Shown here: positions 26,456 to 37,179 of the stretch, piece after piece
Numbering within the stretch: position 1 is the stretch's first letter
How the letters are laid out: each line of letters begins with the position of its first letter
Assembly (NCBI GenBank): GCA_944548615.1
Contig: OX155961.1
Span: 25,802,469 to 25,866,468, forward strand
Length of the DNA: 64,000 nucleotides
Reading direction: 5' to 3'
DNA from: Micropterix aruncella
Taxonomy: Eukaryota > Arthropoda > Insecta > Lepidoptera > Micropterigidae
The notes under the pieces: generated by a model
The model's input: only the letters and a program-made list of their open reading frames with translations
The model's database searches: none
Told to the model about the DNA's origin: nothing
Translations under genes and position numbers: made by a program

Positions 26456-26989
26456 TGGTTGTAAGAGATGGTCGTAAGATAATAAACCTGATTGTCGTAT
26501 GATAATGTTGTATGAAAATTATAGACTAGTTGTTATTTACTGATATTCTCAGAAATCCTTGAAAAACCGTAAATACAAGCCTATTAAATAATCTTGGAAC
26601 CATAAAATACTTTCAAAATTATACTTGGATTTAAAAAAAATATGAATGCCGTAGGTACAATAAGTGAAATTGTGGTTCAATTTATAGTCATAAAATGAAA
26701 TGATGGTTTAAATTATACTCTGGTTATGTCTCCTGCGACCTATAGAAAGCAATAGAAATAGTGAATAACGAACTATATTATAAAAACATGGAACGAGACG
26801 CTATAAGAGGAAACTGTCTCAAATGGATTCAAAGGTAACTATAATATATATGTACACTAGATATAAATCTACTTGTTTTCTCCGTACAAAAAAGGGGAAT
26901 TTGAATTAAACCTATCTGTGCCGTATAGACCCTTGTCGAGGTCAATTCAAGGGCCTAATTTTGCTTACTATGCCTTTCTAATATATACA
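26456..26989. other. No recognisable feature
   Basis: AT-rich sequence. No coding region or repeat identified. Confidence 0.35.
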
Positions 26990-27840
26990 TATAACTAAAA
27001 AATGAGGGACATTTTAAACCGAGATTTTACAAACACGTAACTACTCGACAGGGTCCAGGTACTACCTGGTACTTCCACAGCTAAATTTAAAACTTTGTAA
27101 AATGATTCACGCTTTTAATTTTACATTCACTCTTGGTTTTCTATTTCTCCCGGACATTACAAACTTGGTAAACATTACAAGATATATATAAACAAAGAAA
27201 TTTAATTATGCAATTAAAAATAATCTTTTTATTATGCGTCATATTTTTAGTAATTCATAATTTGGCCATTCATAATCATATTCATAATCATTATAACCAT
27301 TATATATTCATAATCATTAGGTTAAGTTTAGCGTCTTGTCAATATTGAACGATTCACATTTCCTGATTCCATTAATGCAAAATAATTGTTCAGTTATTCA
27401 GAATGACGTCATTTTTCCCAATATTATCTCATATTCTGATCCCATTTTAGACAATATTTTATTATAATTACATCCCGTAATGGACAATTAAAAAGCCCTA
27501 TAAAAACATTAACCGAAACCGGAAAATTATGTAATCATGTTTCTGGCAGTTGTGGTGTTTTTATGTAAGCAAAACTTGAGGGTTTCTTATAAATGTTTGG
27601 AGAAATGCGGTTGACGGAAGCTCTTTTTGATATTTACCGTACGCAACTCTAGAGGATGAGAGTCTTCCAGTCGCACTGCTGCCGTAAATGAAGGTGCTTC
27701 CATCTGGCCAGTAAAAAAATTAAAACATTTCATTTAATTTTTCTGGTTTTCGGCCAATTGCAAGTCTCCGAATGCATCACACTGGCAGTGTTATCACCAA
27801 AAGCTCTCTCCGGAGGTTTTGGAAAGTCGCGTCCGACCTT
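26990..27840 (+). pseudogene. Decayed duplicate of the secreted-protein gene's promoter and 5' coding region
   Basis: Aligns with about 32390-33060 over several hundred bases: ACTCGACAGGGTCC, the AAATTTAATTATG block, AGGTTAAGTTTAGC, the TATA box CCCTATAAAAACATTAACC, and then coding-like TTCTGGCAG...AACTTGAGGGTTTCTTATAAATG. Frameshifts and stops break the reading frame within about 40 codons. At 27803-27835 a piece of the same gene (CTCTCCGGAGGTTTTGGAAA) appears in inverted orientation. This is a non-functional paralogue left by duplication and rearrangement. Confidence 0.75.
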
Positions 27841-27990
27841 GTGAGTATGTTTTTATTAGGCTTCGATCATTACCTCTAATGCCGTAGTGTTCGCTTCTGC
27901 AGCAAGACTTGTGATCGACGCAATCGAAGGCCTTGGACAAGCCACAAGTTTTATTCGTCTTATCGTGGCTGGTTAATCGGATTTCTTTAA
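27841..27990 (-). pseudogene. LINE RT fragment
   Basis: The - strand reads LSKAFDCVDHKSCCRSEHYG then IRGNDRSLIKTYSQGRTRL, the palm motif (LSKAFDCVDH) and following region of jockey-type RT. It is fused in frame to the inverted gene piece (SKTSGESFW). It is only about 50 codons long and ends at the Harbinger boundary. Confidence 0.75.
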
Positions 27991-29578
27991 TGGTGGCCAT
28001 CCAGGCACAGGTTTACCTGACAGGTTGACCTGCGCAGGTTACCTTATCAGGTAAACCGGAGCGTGTATGTGATAAAATTGTACAGTTATCCAGGCTTTAC
28101 AGGTCACCTGAATACAAATAGAATTTGATATTTTTTACCTGACGGTATACCTGTGACATCCTCTTATACAGGTAAACCTGAGCGTGTGTGTGTTTTTCGC
28201 CGGCAGGCGTCAGTTGTTCCGTCGTTGCGAGCGGAAACGGTCTTGCGAACGAGTGGTATTTAGTGGTGGTATGTATTTACTTGGCGTGAAACACAATGGC
28301 GAGTCGTAAGCACAACGTAATTTTAGATGAGTTTAAAGAGACATATAAATCGTTCGCATGTCTCTAGCAAGTAAAGAATAACATAAAAATAATAAAAAAT
28401 CAACTGCATATACTGTGCTCCTTGAAATTCTTAAAAAGTTAGAACTAAATGCTAATAAAGGTGAGGTATTAAAAAAAATACAATTTGCGCTGCAATGTTA
28501 GAAAAGAAAAGAACAAGTATGAAGACTCATTGAAGTCGGGGGCCTCTACTGATGATATTCAAAATCCAAGTTTATGGTACTAGTTACCTAGTTACCGAGT
28601 TATTTGACTTTCTTGGAGACCAAGAAGTTGTATCCTGATAGTAGTTTCATGTATGTAGCTTCATTCATCCGCAAATTATGATATTCCTTAGGATCGAATT
28701 TCAACGTTGTTAACAAGTTTATATGTGATGATGCGGGTACCTAGAGATCTGGTCTCGTTACTCAGAAGAGCACTCTAGGCGGTTTATGATTTTGCGTGAG
28801 ATCCGTGTGAGTTTGCTAGCTTGAAGGACCACCTGGCTTGGCTGGCTTAGTACCCAGGAGCGGATATTTAAAGTGGAAAGACAGGATGTCGGTACTTACG
28901 GTTTTGTTTGTTCCGTCTGTGCTGCTGGACTGCACTGCTCTACTTCTCGTTTATCTGTCACTCACTGAGGTTTCACACGAATTGCGATGCGGGCTAATCA
29001 ACACAAAGGTTTGTGTGATGCGATGCGGCGGTTTGCGACGAGAAAAAACGATAATCTCGTCTGTTGTTGCGGAGCGAATATATTCGACGACGCGCCTCGC
29101 CAAGTCAACAAATATACTGTCCTACCCGTCGTTCCGACGGGGCGATCCGTAGCGCTGGGCGGCTCAGATCGGCGCGGGTCGCGACATGTTTAAATGGGTA
29201 CCGACAATATTGATTGGAGCGGAAGAATTCATAAAAGGGATTGGATTAGACAAGTGATTAGGAGGCGGAAAATTACGCTAATTCTCACACAAACCTCACT
29301 GGCGTGAACAATATGACTGTATAGTTTCCTTTGTAACAACCATTGTTTTGACCACTTTTTACGAGCTTTCCTGTGATGTTTTCGGCTTTTAATAACAAGC
29401 AAGAGACTTGCCAGAGCTACTGCGTCGTCGTCGTTCCGCGACGGTGCCATGGGTGATACTGACACTATTTGAACAGGTATATCTTTACGTGTGTGAGCTA
29501 TAGGGAGATTCAGTATAACTGACAGGTATACCTGTGCATGTATACCTGTTAGGTAAACCTATGCGTGTATGGCCACCA
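27991..29578 (+). mobile_element. PIF/Harbinger-like DNA transposon
   Basis: Imperfect terminal inverted repeats begin TGGTGGCCAT at 27991 and end ATGGCCACCA at 29578. They extend about 35 bp (GGTTTACCTgACAGGT on the left, the inverse of ACCTGTTAGGTAAACC on the right) with several subterminal AGGTAxACCTG palindromes. The element is flanked by the 3-bp direct repeat TAA (27988-27990 and 29579-29581), matching the TWA target preference of PIF/Harbinger. It carries a MADF gene relic at 28294-28640, the usual partner of the transposase. No DDE transposase frame was recognised, so it is probably an internally decayed 1588-bp copy. Confidence 0.75.
28294..28640 (+). pseudogene. MADF-domain protein relic in the Harbinger element
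   Basis: The frame starts MASRKHNVILDEFKETYKSF then ACL, hits a stop, and continues in other frames as KKSTAYTVLLEILKKLELNA, RKEKNKYEDSLKSGASTDDI, NPSLWY and FDFLGDQEV. The block order (L.EF...Y.....L, ...ILKKL, RKE..K...S.KSGA.TDDI..PSLWYYDLL.FL.DQE) is that of MADF proteins encoded by or co-mobilised with PIF/Harbinger. At least three frame breaks make it non-functional. These proteins bind DNA and help the transposase; that role is from the family, not from this copy. Confidence 0.7.
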
Positions 29579-29581
29579 TAA

Positions 29582-29870
29582 GATCCGCAATCGGATCTTG
29601 GATAGCGACTTCGCCGAAAAATGTCCTTAGATTGTAAAGGATTATTTTTTTATAGATATTGGTAGAAGATGGGGAAATTGATATTGAACGGTCATTCAAT
29701 GACACATTGGGAACTACTTTGAAAGGGACAGTATTGTTGCTTAAAAAATATAAATTTTGGTAGATAAAAAATCAGTCTCATTACGTTTCTCACATACCTC
29801 GTAAGTATGCTTTCCTATATTCCACTACAACCTGTAAACGCTTGAATTGATTTATAAGTGTGTGGTACTA
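29582..29870. other. No recognisable feature
   Basis: Starts with a short palindrome GATCCGCAATCGGATC beside the Harbinger target site. AT-rich after that. 29810-29870 (ATTCCACTACAACCTGTAAACG) resembles 51360-51400, a minor repeat. Confidence 0.35.
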
Positions 29871-30863
29871 TTAAAATTGTTTTGAGACGTTTGTTCTCGC
29901 ATGAATTAGACACCGAAGAATATATTCACCGATCATAGTTAATATATTAAACCTCCTCAGGTACGTAACGCAGTGAGTATTTCGCGCTACCACTGCTTGA
30001 ATTTGGAGTACAAATATTCGAGATCTATCAGTGGAGATTCTCCATAAAAAATATTCTATTGGCCATCTTTGATTGGAAGCAGGCATGATATGCTGATTGG
30101 ATTGGAAGTAGACAGAGATGCAGATTCTCCAGCTAACTGTTTAATTTGGCACACAGCATATAACATAGATGAGAGGCTACTACCAAGTTAATTTATATGA
30201 GACCAGTTAAATTTATTGTCAATTACAAGACAAGAATCTTGGAATACTTGCTTAAACTTATTTGGTCGTTTTGAATTAATAGGGTGACTGAATCAATCGA
30301 CGTTCTGTAATTAGACGAGAAATCCATGCCGATGGTTATTTTTAATTGAGGGGGAGATTGCTCTGATTAAACCAACAGCATGCAGTATTTAAGCACTAAT
30401 GGCCTTATGGTTTAGGTCAATGATAATTTTATAACTTACGAAAAAGCTAGTGTCATCCGCACATATAATTGTATGGACATTTTGGGGTAACGAATTTCAT
30501 TAATAAAGAAGAGATAAGGTAAAGGTCCAGGGATGAAGCCCTGTGGGATTGCACAACATATTTTTTCGATGGTGATGTCGTTTAATATTAGATAGATATG
30601 GTTTGATGTTTATGCGCATTACCACGTTTGACATAGACATTTACCGTATATAGGAGAATGAAATGATTAACTGAGTCGATGGCTCTAGATAGATCGCAAA
30701 AAATAGCAAGGGGGTGTAGTGAATTTTCAAGTGCATCATGCACGTAGTGTATTAGCTCGGTGATAGCAATAGTCGTAAACATATTTCCAAGAAATTCTGT
30801 AAATCCTGTCCCAATAATCCAATTGACAATTTCTGAAAATATTAAATTTGATTGCAAAGTCAT
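29871..30863 (-). pseudogene. LINE RT, badly decayed
   Basis: The - strand gives TTIAITELIHYVHDALEN then LAIFCDLSRAIDSVNHFILL (palm), a degenerate PQGF-PGPL motif near 30540, and a C-terminal stretch to about 29871. Many stops and frame breaks. The motifs fit a jockey-type LINE. The 5' part is missing. Confidence 0.75.
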
Positions 30864-31670
30864 GTAGTCGATTAAATAATATTATTTTTTAGGGACTTAG
30901 CAACATTGCAAAGAATATTAAATGGCGACGTATAATTCTCAGTATAAAATGAAATTATATGTTCCCTCAGTAATGACTAATATAATTCAAGGAATCATTC
31001 AATTCGCGTCTTTTAGATTTAGCAATATTTTAGTGACATACTTTAACCCCAATATTGGATATTTCTCACGGTTTACGAGTATAAATAGAGCTCAACTTAA
31101 TTAATTAAATCATTTCACTTCAATCACATCATCTGGTAAGTCATCTCTCAATCAATTAAGTTGTAATGGTAATTGAATGGTTTAAATATTAATACGGTGT
31201 TTTATCTACTCTCTGATCACGTCAAGTTAACGAGACAATTCGAATAAGTACTCTGGTCGTCGTACAAACATCTTATCGGTCATCAACAGCCTCGGCAGCC
31301 AGACCACTACTTATAGTCCTTCTGCTCAGTTGTGAGGTTTTTCGGCACTATTTTGGCACAAACCTTTGGCATTTGCAAATTTTCGGTCAAAACTTGATGT
31401 AGACTGAAAGTTTTTTTTAAATTATTATATGTTTATTATTCGCTTATTACTAATCAACATTACAGTAAAATCAAGGCATTGAAAAGTAAAATTAATAAAA
31501 AATATCACCATAAGTATACAAATATAATGACACTTAGAATACTAACTATCATATAAGAATAAATAATTAATAGCCTGCAATTTAAATGACTGAGTGTTGG
31601 CGGTAAAAATATCAAACTCTGGTGCAATCGAGTGAATTTCATTTAAGCGCCGCAAAGCACGCGCCAACAA
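30864..31670. other. No recognisable feature
   Basis: AT-rich sequence without coding potential. A short open frame at 30922-31104 shows no domain. Confidence 0.35.
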
Positions 31671-31673
31671 GTT

Positions 31674-32345
31674 TCACTTCGTAAGGTTAGTGCGCGAGAA
31701 CGGCTCCGCGAAAAGATGGTGCGATCGAGCACGAAGATAATTATTTGGTACGAAAAGACTCACCTTGGCTAGTAAGCTAGGGTTGCCACTTTTACCACGA
31801 ATTAGATTCAAAACATAGGACATGGTCAATATTTCTCTTGTGAGACAGAGAGAATTATAGCCAACCATGCCTGTGATAAATGCAGTCGGATACAAACATG
31901 GATAATATCCGTACTGCTTGATGTACAAAAATCTCGAAAAACACTTCTGTACCTTTTCCAGCATGAGGGTATAGGTATTTTCATGCGGATTCCAAATAGC
32001 TGCATTCGTTTCCATGCGACTTCTAACAATCGAGTTGTACAACGTGCGAATAACCCGAATATTATTGAAGTGTTTGGATTGCCGTATCACTAAGTTTAAC
32101 TGGCCATTCATCATCCTTATCGTTAAACAACGGTCTGATCTCAAAGGAGCCTTCATACGTTTGACGATTTCGTCGGTTTTTGAACGTGAAGGTCTCCCTG
32201 AGCGAGGTTCATTTTCAATGTGTTCTCGGAATTCCAAAAATGATTTTTGCCAGCGAAAACTTCTGCTGTTAAAAATGAAAGTTCCCATAGGCCTGTTGTC
32301 AGTCTTATTACTATTTTCACACACCTCGTAATGAGCCCTTAACAC
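31674..32345 (-). pseudogene. Chimeric open frame: mariner transposase N-part fused to a LINE RT C-part
   Basis: An uninterrupted 223-codon frame. Residues about 30-90 carry RSFRWQKSFLEFREHIENEP then RSGRPSRSKTDE and RSDRCLTIRMMNGQLNL, typical of the N-terminal helix-turn-helix region of mariner transposases. From about residue 92 the sequence is LINE RT: IRTLYNSIVRSRMETNAAIW then MLEKVQKCFSRFLY and a connection region. The join is at about 32070-32090. The LINE is 5'-truncated, as in target-primed insertion into an older mariner. Neither half has a catalytic core, so an enzyme is not expected. Confidence 0.7.
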
Positions 32346-32874
32346 ATTACACTCCTTTTTGCTGGGCAGTCGTGGACATTAAAAACCACAAGACAAGGGA
32401 CATTACAAACAAATAATCACTCGACAGGGTCCGAGAACCTATTTTTACTTCCACGATTAAATTTTGAACTTTGTAAAACCATCCACACTATTTTTTTCCT
32501 GATCATACTTTGGTTTTTGGCAAACCATACAAGATACAAACTATACAAGATACAAATAATACAAGATATGTCAAAAAATAAATTTAATTATGTAAATTAC
32601 CAATATTATTTTTCGTAGTCACTGTATTAAAAAAAACATAATTTCACCATTTATGATATTATAATTATATTAGGTTAAGTTTAGCATTTTGTCAATATTT
32701 AACTATTCTCATTTCCTGAACCATTAAGACAAAATGATGTTCAGATGTTCAGAATGATAATTATTTTTCAAATATTATCCCATTTTCTGATCCTATGGTA
32801 GATAATGGTAGATCCTGATAATATAGCATATATTTTATTATGGTTACATCCGGTAATCGACGATTAAAAAACTC

Positions 32875-32880
32875 TATAAA
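32875..32880 (+). promoter_or_regulatory. TATA box of the secreted-protein gene
   Basis: CTCTATAAAAAC lies 57 bases before the ATG at 32932, leaving room for a start site about 30 bases downstream and a short leader. The same box is conserved in the decayed duplicate (27499-27505). Confidence 0.6.
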
Positions 32881-32931
32881 AACATATCCTGCAACTGATA
32901 AATTATCATTTTGTGACGAAGAGTGAAGGAA

Positions 32932-33510
32932 ATGATTGTAATCATAATTCTGGCAGTTTGTGGAGTTTCTGGGGAAGCACAACTTGAGGGTTTTGTGAGA
33001 AGGTTTGGAGAAATGCGACTTCCGAAACCTCCGGAGAAAGGTTTTGGGAATTACACGGGCAATGTGCTGCATGCGGAATTTTGCTATGGACCGAAAACCA
33101 GGAACGGCAGTATTACGGATGTGGTAGTGACAACAGATGGAAGCAACCTCATTTACGGCAATAGTACGATACTGGATGACTCTGGTCCTGTGAAAATGCG
33201 TATCGATATATACCAAATGGGATCCATGCAAGAGCCGGTGGTATCTATAAAAATGGAAAATGTTTGCAAGGATTATTTCGTCCAATGGTTCATAACGAAG
33301 TATATACCATTATCGGAGAAGGGTTATAGGATGAAAAAAGGTTTTTATAATGTGGAGCCCTTCCATATAAATGACGCTGCTCATGGAATGTTTGGAAGTC
33401 GTAACTTTTACGGAAGATATATAGGTAAAATATTTTTTTTACGCCTAAGGCAAACTATGTATGCATCTTTTTGGCCGGAGATAGCAACCCGATATAAAAT
33501 CGTAAAATAA
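32932..33510 (+). CDS. Small secreted protein, DUF1091/ML-like
   Basis: 192 residues from ATG 32932; an in-frame GTG lies three codons upstream but ATG is the natural start. Residues 1-14 (MIVIIILAVCGVSG) form a signal peptide. The mature part has GNYTGNVLHAEFCYGP, a strand-rich centre (TVLDDSGPVKMRIDIY-like ILDDSGPVKMRIDIYQMGS), IKMENVCKDYFVQWF and KKGFYNVEPFHINDA. The pattern LxDxGPVxMRIDxY...ENVCxxYFxxWF...KKGFYNVxPF is, as far as recalled, shared by an insect family related to DUF1091/MD-2-like lipid-binding proteins, some of them chemosensory (CheA/CheB). Only two mature cysteines are present and the C-terminus looks divergent. No intron is needed. It has a TATA box at 32875 and AATAAA overlapping the stop. 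The single clean frame among relics argues that it is expressed, or only recently lost. Confidence 0.6.
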   Translation: MIVIIILAVCGVSGEAQLEGFVRRFGEMRLPKPPEKGFGNYTGNVLHAEFCYGPKTRNGSITDVVVTTDGSNLIYGNSTILDDSGPVKMRIDIYQMGSMQEPVVSIKMENVCKDYFVQWFITKYIPLSEKGYRMKKGFYNVEPFHINDAAHGMFGSRNFYGRYIGKIFFLRLRQTMYASFWPEIATRYKIVK

Positions 33511-33511
33511 A
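33506..33511 (+). terminator. AATAAA polyadenylation signal overlapping the stop codon
   Basis: AATAAA at 33506-33511 contains the TAA stop (33508-33510). It could direct cleavage about 20 bases downstream and so a very short 3' UTR. Confidence 0.45.
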
Positions 33512-33599
33512 GCTTGTAATGATTTTAAAATTTTGTATTTATTTCTTAGCTTAGAGAAAATTGTAACTCCAAGCGAAATGGGAACTGAAAATTTGTCAA

Positions 33600-33890
33600 A
33601 GCATAGAAGTTACAGCAAAAATAATTAAAGTGGGTCAAAGAATCAAACCTTTGACGGGTGTAATGCCGTAATGCTCGTCGGTACCTTTAATTATCAATGC
33701 GGTTATGGTTGAAATCGGTCCACCCGCCTGAAACGGCGCAATGAAACCCAATTGGGTTAGTCCGGTGGCCGAAAGAGGGCGCTCATCGATTTTATTTATG
33801 AAATTAATATTCATACGAAATCAGCCCTTGGCTACTTGCCGGGAAAGTCTTAGGGTGACACAACCGATTCTTTTCCTTTGCTTGTTCCTC
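33600..33890 (+). repeat. Family A, 3' half
   Basis: Contains GGTTGAAATCGGTCCACC and the right end GGCTACTTGCCGGGAAAGTC then GGGTGACACAACCGATT, as in other A copies. Confidence 0.75.
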
Positions 33891-34600
33891 TGCCGGCACG
33901 TCTTGCTGGGTTTTCTTTTGTCGATTCTTGACGTGACAGTTGGTTCGTATAAATTATACAGCGATGGTTGAGGTTGATAAAGACAAACCTTGTACATATT
34001 TGCCAGCACTACTAGTATATTACTTAATCTTCGGTGTTACTGAGGCTGTATTTAAACCGTGCCGCAATAAAGACATATTAATAAAATGAAAATATCGCCC
34101 TAGCTCTAAGTTTACAGGAGCGCCCCGCCAAGATTTTGCAATAAATTTCGCTAATTGGTTACATGATATTACTGGGCGGAAACTAGACCGAGCAGCCGCC
34201 CCGCGCCGCGCCTCAGGCGAAATGTTAAGCGGGCCGGCTGAAAAACGGCGCGAAAGAAATTTATTTAATAACGTGCGCAGTCTTGAACTTTAGTCGTAAT
34301 TCACAACATTTATTATTTATTCTCGCCCCTTTCACTTTATCGTGTCTTCAGGGCGGGTGGATCCCGCTGTTGTTCTAATAGCAGGAAGCCGTCTTGAAAA
34401 TTTTGCTAGCCATCGTACTGTGAAGAATCAGAAAGTTTATGATTCGAACTTACGTAGTAATTTAGTTACCAATATTCATAAGGGAAGATTGTTTTTAAAG
34501 AAACGATACTAAAAACTATAAAATTTTATTTTAAATCGAAATCTGTATATATTATTAAATCTAGTAACCCAGAAGGCGCCATATTGGGAATTGTACTAGC
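33891..34600. other. No recognisable feature
   Basis: Includes a GC-rich patch at 34195-34260 (CAGCCGCCCCGCGCCGCGCC). No coding region seen. A 5' exon or promoter hidden here cannot be excluded. Confidence 0.35.
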
Positions 34601-34603
34601 CAT

Positions 34604-34604
34604 C

Positions 34605-34635
<31 letters not shown>

Positions 34636-35560
34636 TTTATTCATTCAAAAACATAAATTTACAATTGTATTAGTTGCAGAATCTGCCTAACTAGGCCATA
34701 GCCCGTACCAAGGAAAACTCTAGGTATGGCAAAGATTTATTCATGTGCTCATAATATTAAAATGAAAAATACAAAATATGATAAAATACAAAATAGATAA
34801 GCGAATGCAAATTAAACTTATATATATAATTATATTTAAAATATTGATATAGCATGGTCATGGAAATAAATATTAATATAAAATGTCGTAATATGAACTT
34901 TGTAAAACAAATAAATAAATAGTATTAAAATATAAAGTGTAGTGCAATGTATGACAATAATATGCAGACCTTTACTTTAAAATATGACTTATAGCCTTTT
35001 CCACCTCATTTTTACCAAGTTGAAGTAAATGTTGTGTAATTTTAGATTTTAATTGGATTGACTTAGTGTTTTGGCATGTTTTTATCGATTCTTTTAGATG
35101 GTTATAAATTTTTGGCCCTATAAAGCCAAAGTGTCTTTGGGCGAAGGATGTTCGGGTTTTCTGTACAATGTGTTTACAGGTTGTGGCGCTCCTCGTTGAA
35201 ATTTTATGCTCAGCTTTAACGTGAATATCTTTACTTTTTATGTAGTTAAGTAAGACTGTCTTTGCAAATACCTGCCTGATGTCTAATATCTTCAGCTCTG
35301 CAAACAAGTCATTTGAGGGGTACCTTCGAGGCTTTTTGGCAATAACCCGAAGAAGCGCCTTCTGCGCTGTCATAAGCGGATTTAAAACATTACGTGTAGA
35401 CCCTCCCCAACCTAGGATACCGTATGAAATTAGACTATTTGCAAGGGCATGGTAGACATTTTTGGGAGATTTTAAGTCTAACACGTTCCGAAGTAACTTA
35501 AACACGTATATAAGTCTCCTTAGTAATAGCACTGCTGCTGTCAAGGCCAGAGCTTCGTGC
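34604..35560 (-). pseudogene. 5'-truncated LINE, RT C-terminal end with (TTA)n tail
   Basis: An open frame of about 190 codons on the - strand (ISYGILGWGGSTRNVLN, KKPRRYPSNDLFAELKILDI, TSFAQRHFGFIGPKIYNHL) is the same family as the C-terminal part of the LINE at 62406-64000 ([35 protein letters not shown]). The 3' UTR includes the inverse of GCCTAACTAGGCCATAGCCC and ends in a TTA/TAA run at 34604-34636. A 5'-truncated copy, left by incomplete reverse transcription. Confidence 0.85.
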
Positions 35561-36060
35561 GGATGCTCGGTGCTCGCTCGAGCGGTGCATCGCTCAAATC
35601 ACGTTTCCATGGGTTAATCTCCATCTACAATTAGTTTTGCACCACGACATCCTGGATCTCGCTCTTATAACAAAAAGGATAAAACAGGCATATCCCCATT
35701 AGGACAAAAACCGTTATGAAAATGCCCCGATATTGTCATCAAGCTCCTGCCCCTTCACAAAAGTACCGCAATTCTACTACGAGGTCAGCTCGCGATCATA
35801 GATTACCAAATTTACCGTCATCAACTCTCTGTCATAAAGCAAAATGGACAAAACAGGCACATTAGAGAAAAACGTTATCAAAATGCCCCGAAATCGTCAT
35901 CAAGCTCATACCCCTTCACAAAAGTACCGCGATTCTACTACGGCAGCTCGCGGAAAAGCCACTCCTAGTATTTTCTAACATTGATAATTATTAAAGGTAC
36001 CGACATCCTAGATCTCGCTCTTATAACAATAATAGACAAAATTTCAACAAAAGAAATGAC
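35561..36060. repeat. Tandem and scattered repeat block
   Basis: Related stretches at 35645-35790, 35830-35945, 35990-36045 and again at 36535-36660 share GACATCCT-GAT/GCTCTCGCTCTTATAAC, AACGTTATCAAAATGCCCCG and CCTTCACAAAAGTACCGC. They look like repeated pieces of one noncoding element. Confidence 0.7.
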
Positions 36061-36064
36061 TCCA

Positions 36065-36535
36065 TTTTTTTTCTAAATGCAGCAGCCATGTCATGGTCCC
36101 TTAGAACGGGCTATTATAAAATAATGCATATTAAAAAAATCGCGTCTGTGCTATTAACCTTTGAGGAGTTCCTCACCCTGGGCGCAGCAGTCATGTCATG
36201 TCATAGTGAGACATAGAGCAGGCTATCATAACTGAATGCGTGTACAAAATTTCGTGTTTGTGCTGTTGACCGTTGAGGAGTCCCCTTGTCGGGAGCCAAC
36301 CCTGAGTGTAGAATCAGGTCATGCTTACCATAAAAAATGCATTGTCATCGGAACTGAACCAACATGTGAATTTTCAACTTTATATGATAATTCTTTGTGG
36401 ATCCCATCATCACAACAGGATATTGATAAAAATGGGACCAATCTGGAAGTACATCCTTTCAAGTTCTGAAGTAATACACATTAAAAAAAATACAACCGAA
36501 TTGATAACCTCCTCCTTTTTTTGAAGTCGGTTAAA
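36065..36535 (-). repeat. TTAACCGACTT-type interspersed repeat, inverted copy
   Basis: Right end is CTCCTCCTTTTTTTGAAGTCGGTTAA (inverse of TTAACCGACTTC). It contains two units of roughly 110-125 bases (TTGAGGAGT-CC, GCAGCAG-CATGTCATG) and matches 55062-55600 in reverse. No coding content. Confidence 0.7.
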
Positions 36536-37179
36536 AAGGATAAAGAAGCACATATTCATTCAGAGAAAAACGTTATCAAATTGCCCCGAAATTGTCATCA
36601 AGCTCAAAGACCCCGACATCCTAGCTCTCGCTCTTATAACAAAAAGAGAAATACAGCAAATACAATGTCGGCTGCACTGGTAGTCATATCTGTACTATTT
36701 TTCCTTCGCCTTCACTGTTCTCATCTGTCTGGCGAGAAGGGATTATTTATCCAGAAGGAGCGGTGGATGCTTTCACCGTAAGAGGATTACACAATTGCAA
36801 AGTATTCTTAGAGTTTTATCACATTACAACTAGCTGCAGCGGTTTCTTTTTATTTCCGCGCATTTCTATTGCCAATACGTTGAAGAACATTGACTTTCAC
36901 CCTTACTTAGTTTGATTCGCACTACAAGGATTCTAAACCTTATTGAGAAGGGGGTTCTTAATTTAAAACCTTTGAAATACTTTATTTAGAAAAGGAGCTT
37001 TATCAGTTTTTTTTATTTTTCTCTTTTTAATCTTTAATTAAAATATCTTTCAACGACTAAACTTATTTGAATTTAAAATATAAGAAATTAAAATAACTAA
37101 TAATAACGACTAACTAATAAAAAATAATAACGACTAATAATTCATTTGCATAACAATATTAAATGAATATCTTAATATA
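36536..37179. other. Repeat remnant and AT-rich sequence
   Basis: 36535-36660 continues the repeat block of 35.6 kb. The rest is AT-rich, with no gene seen. Confidence 0.4.
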
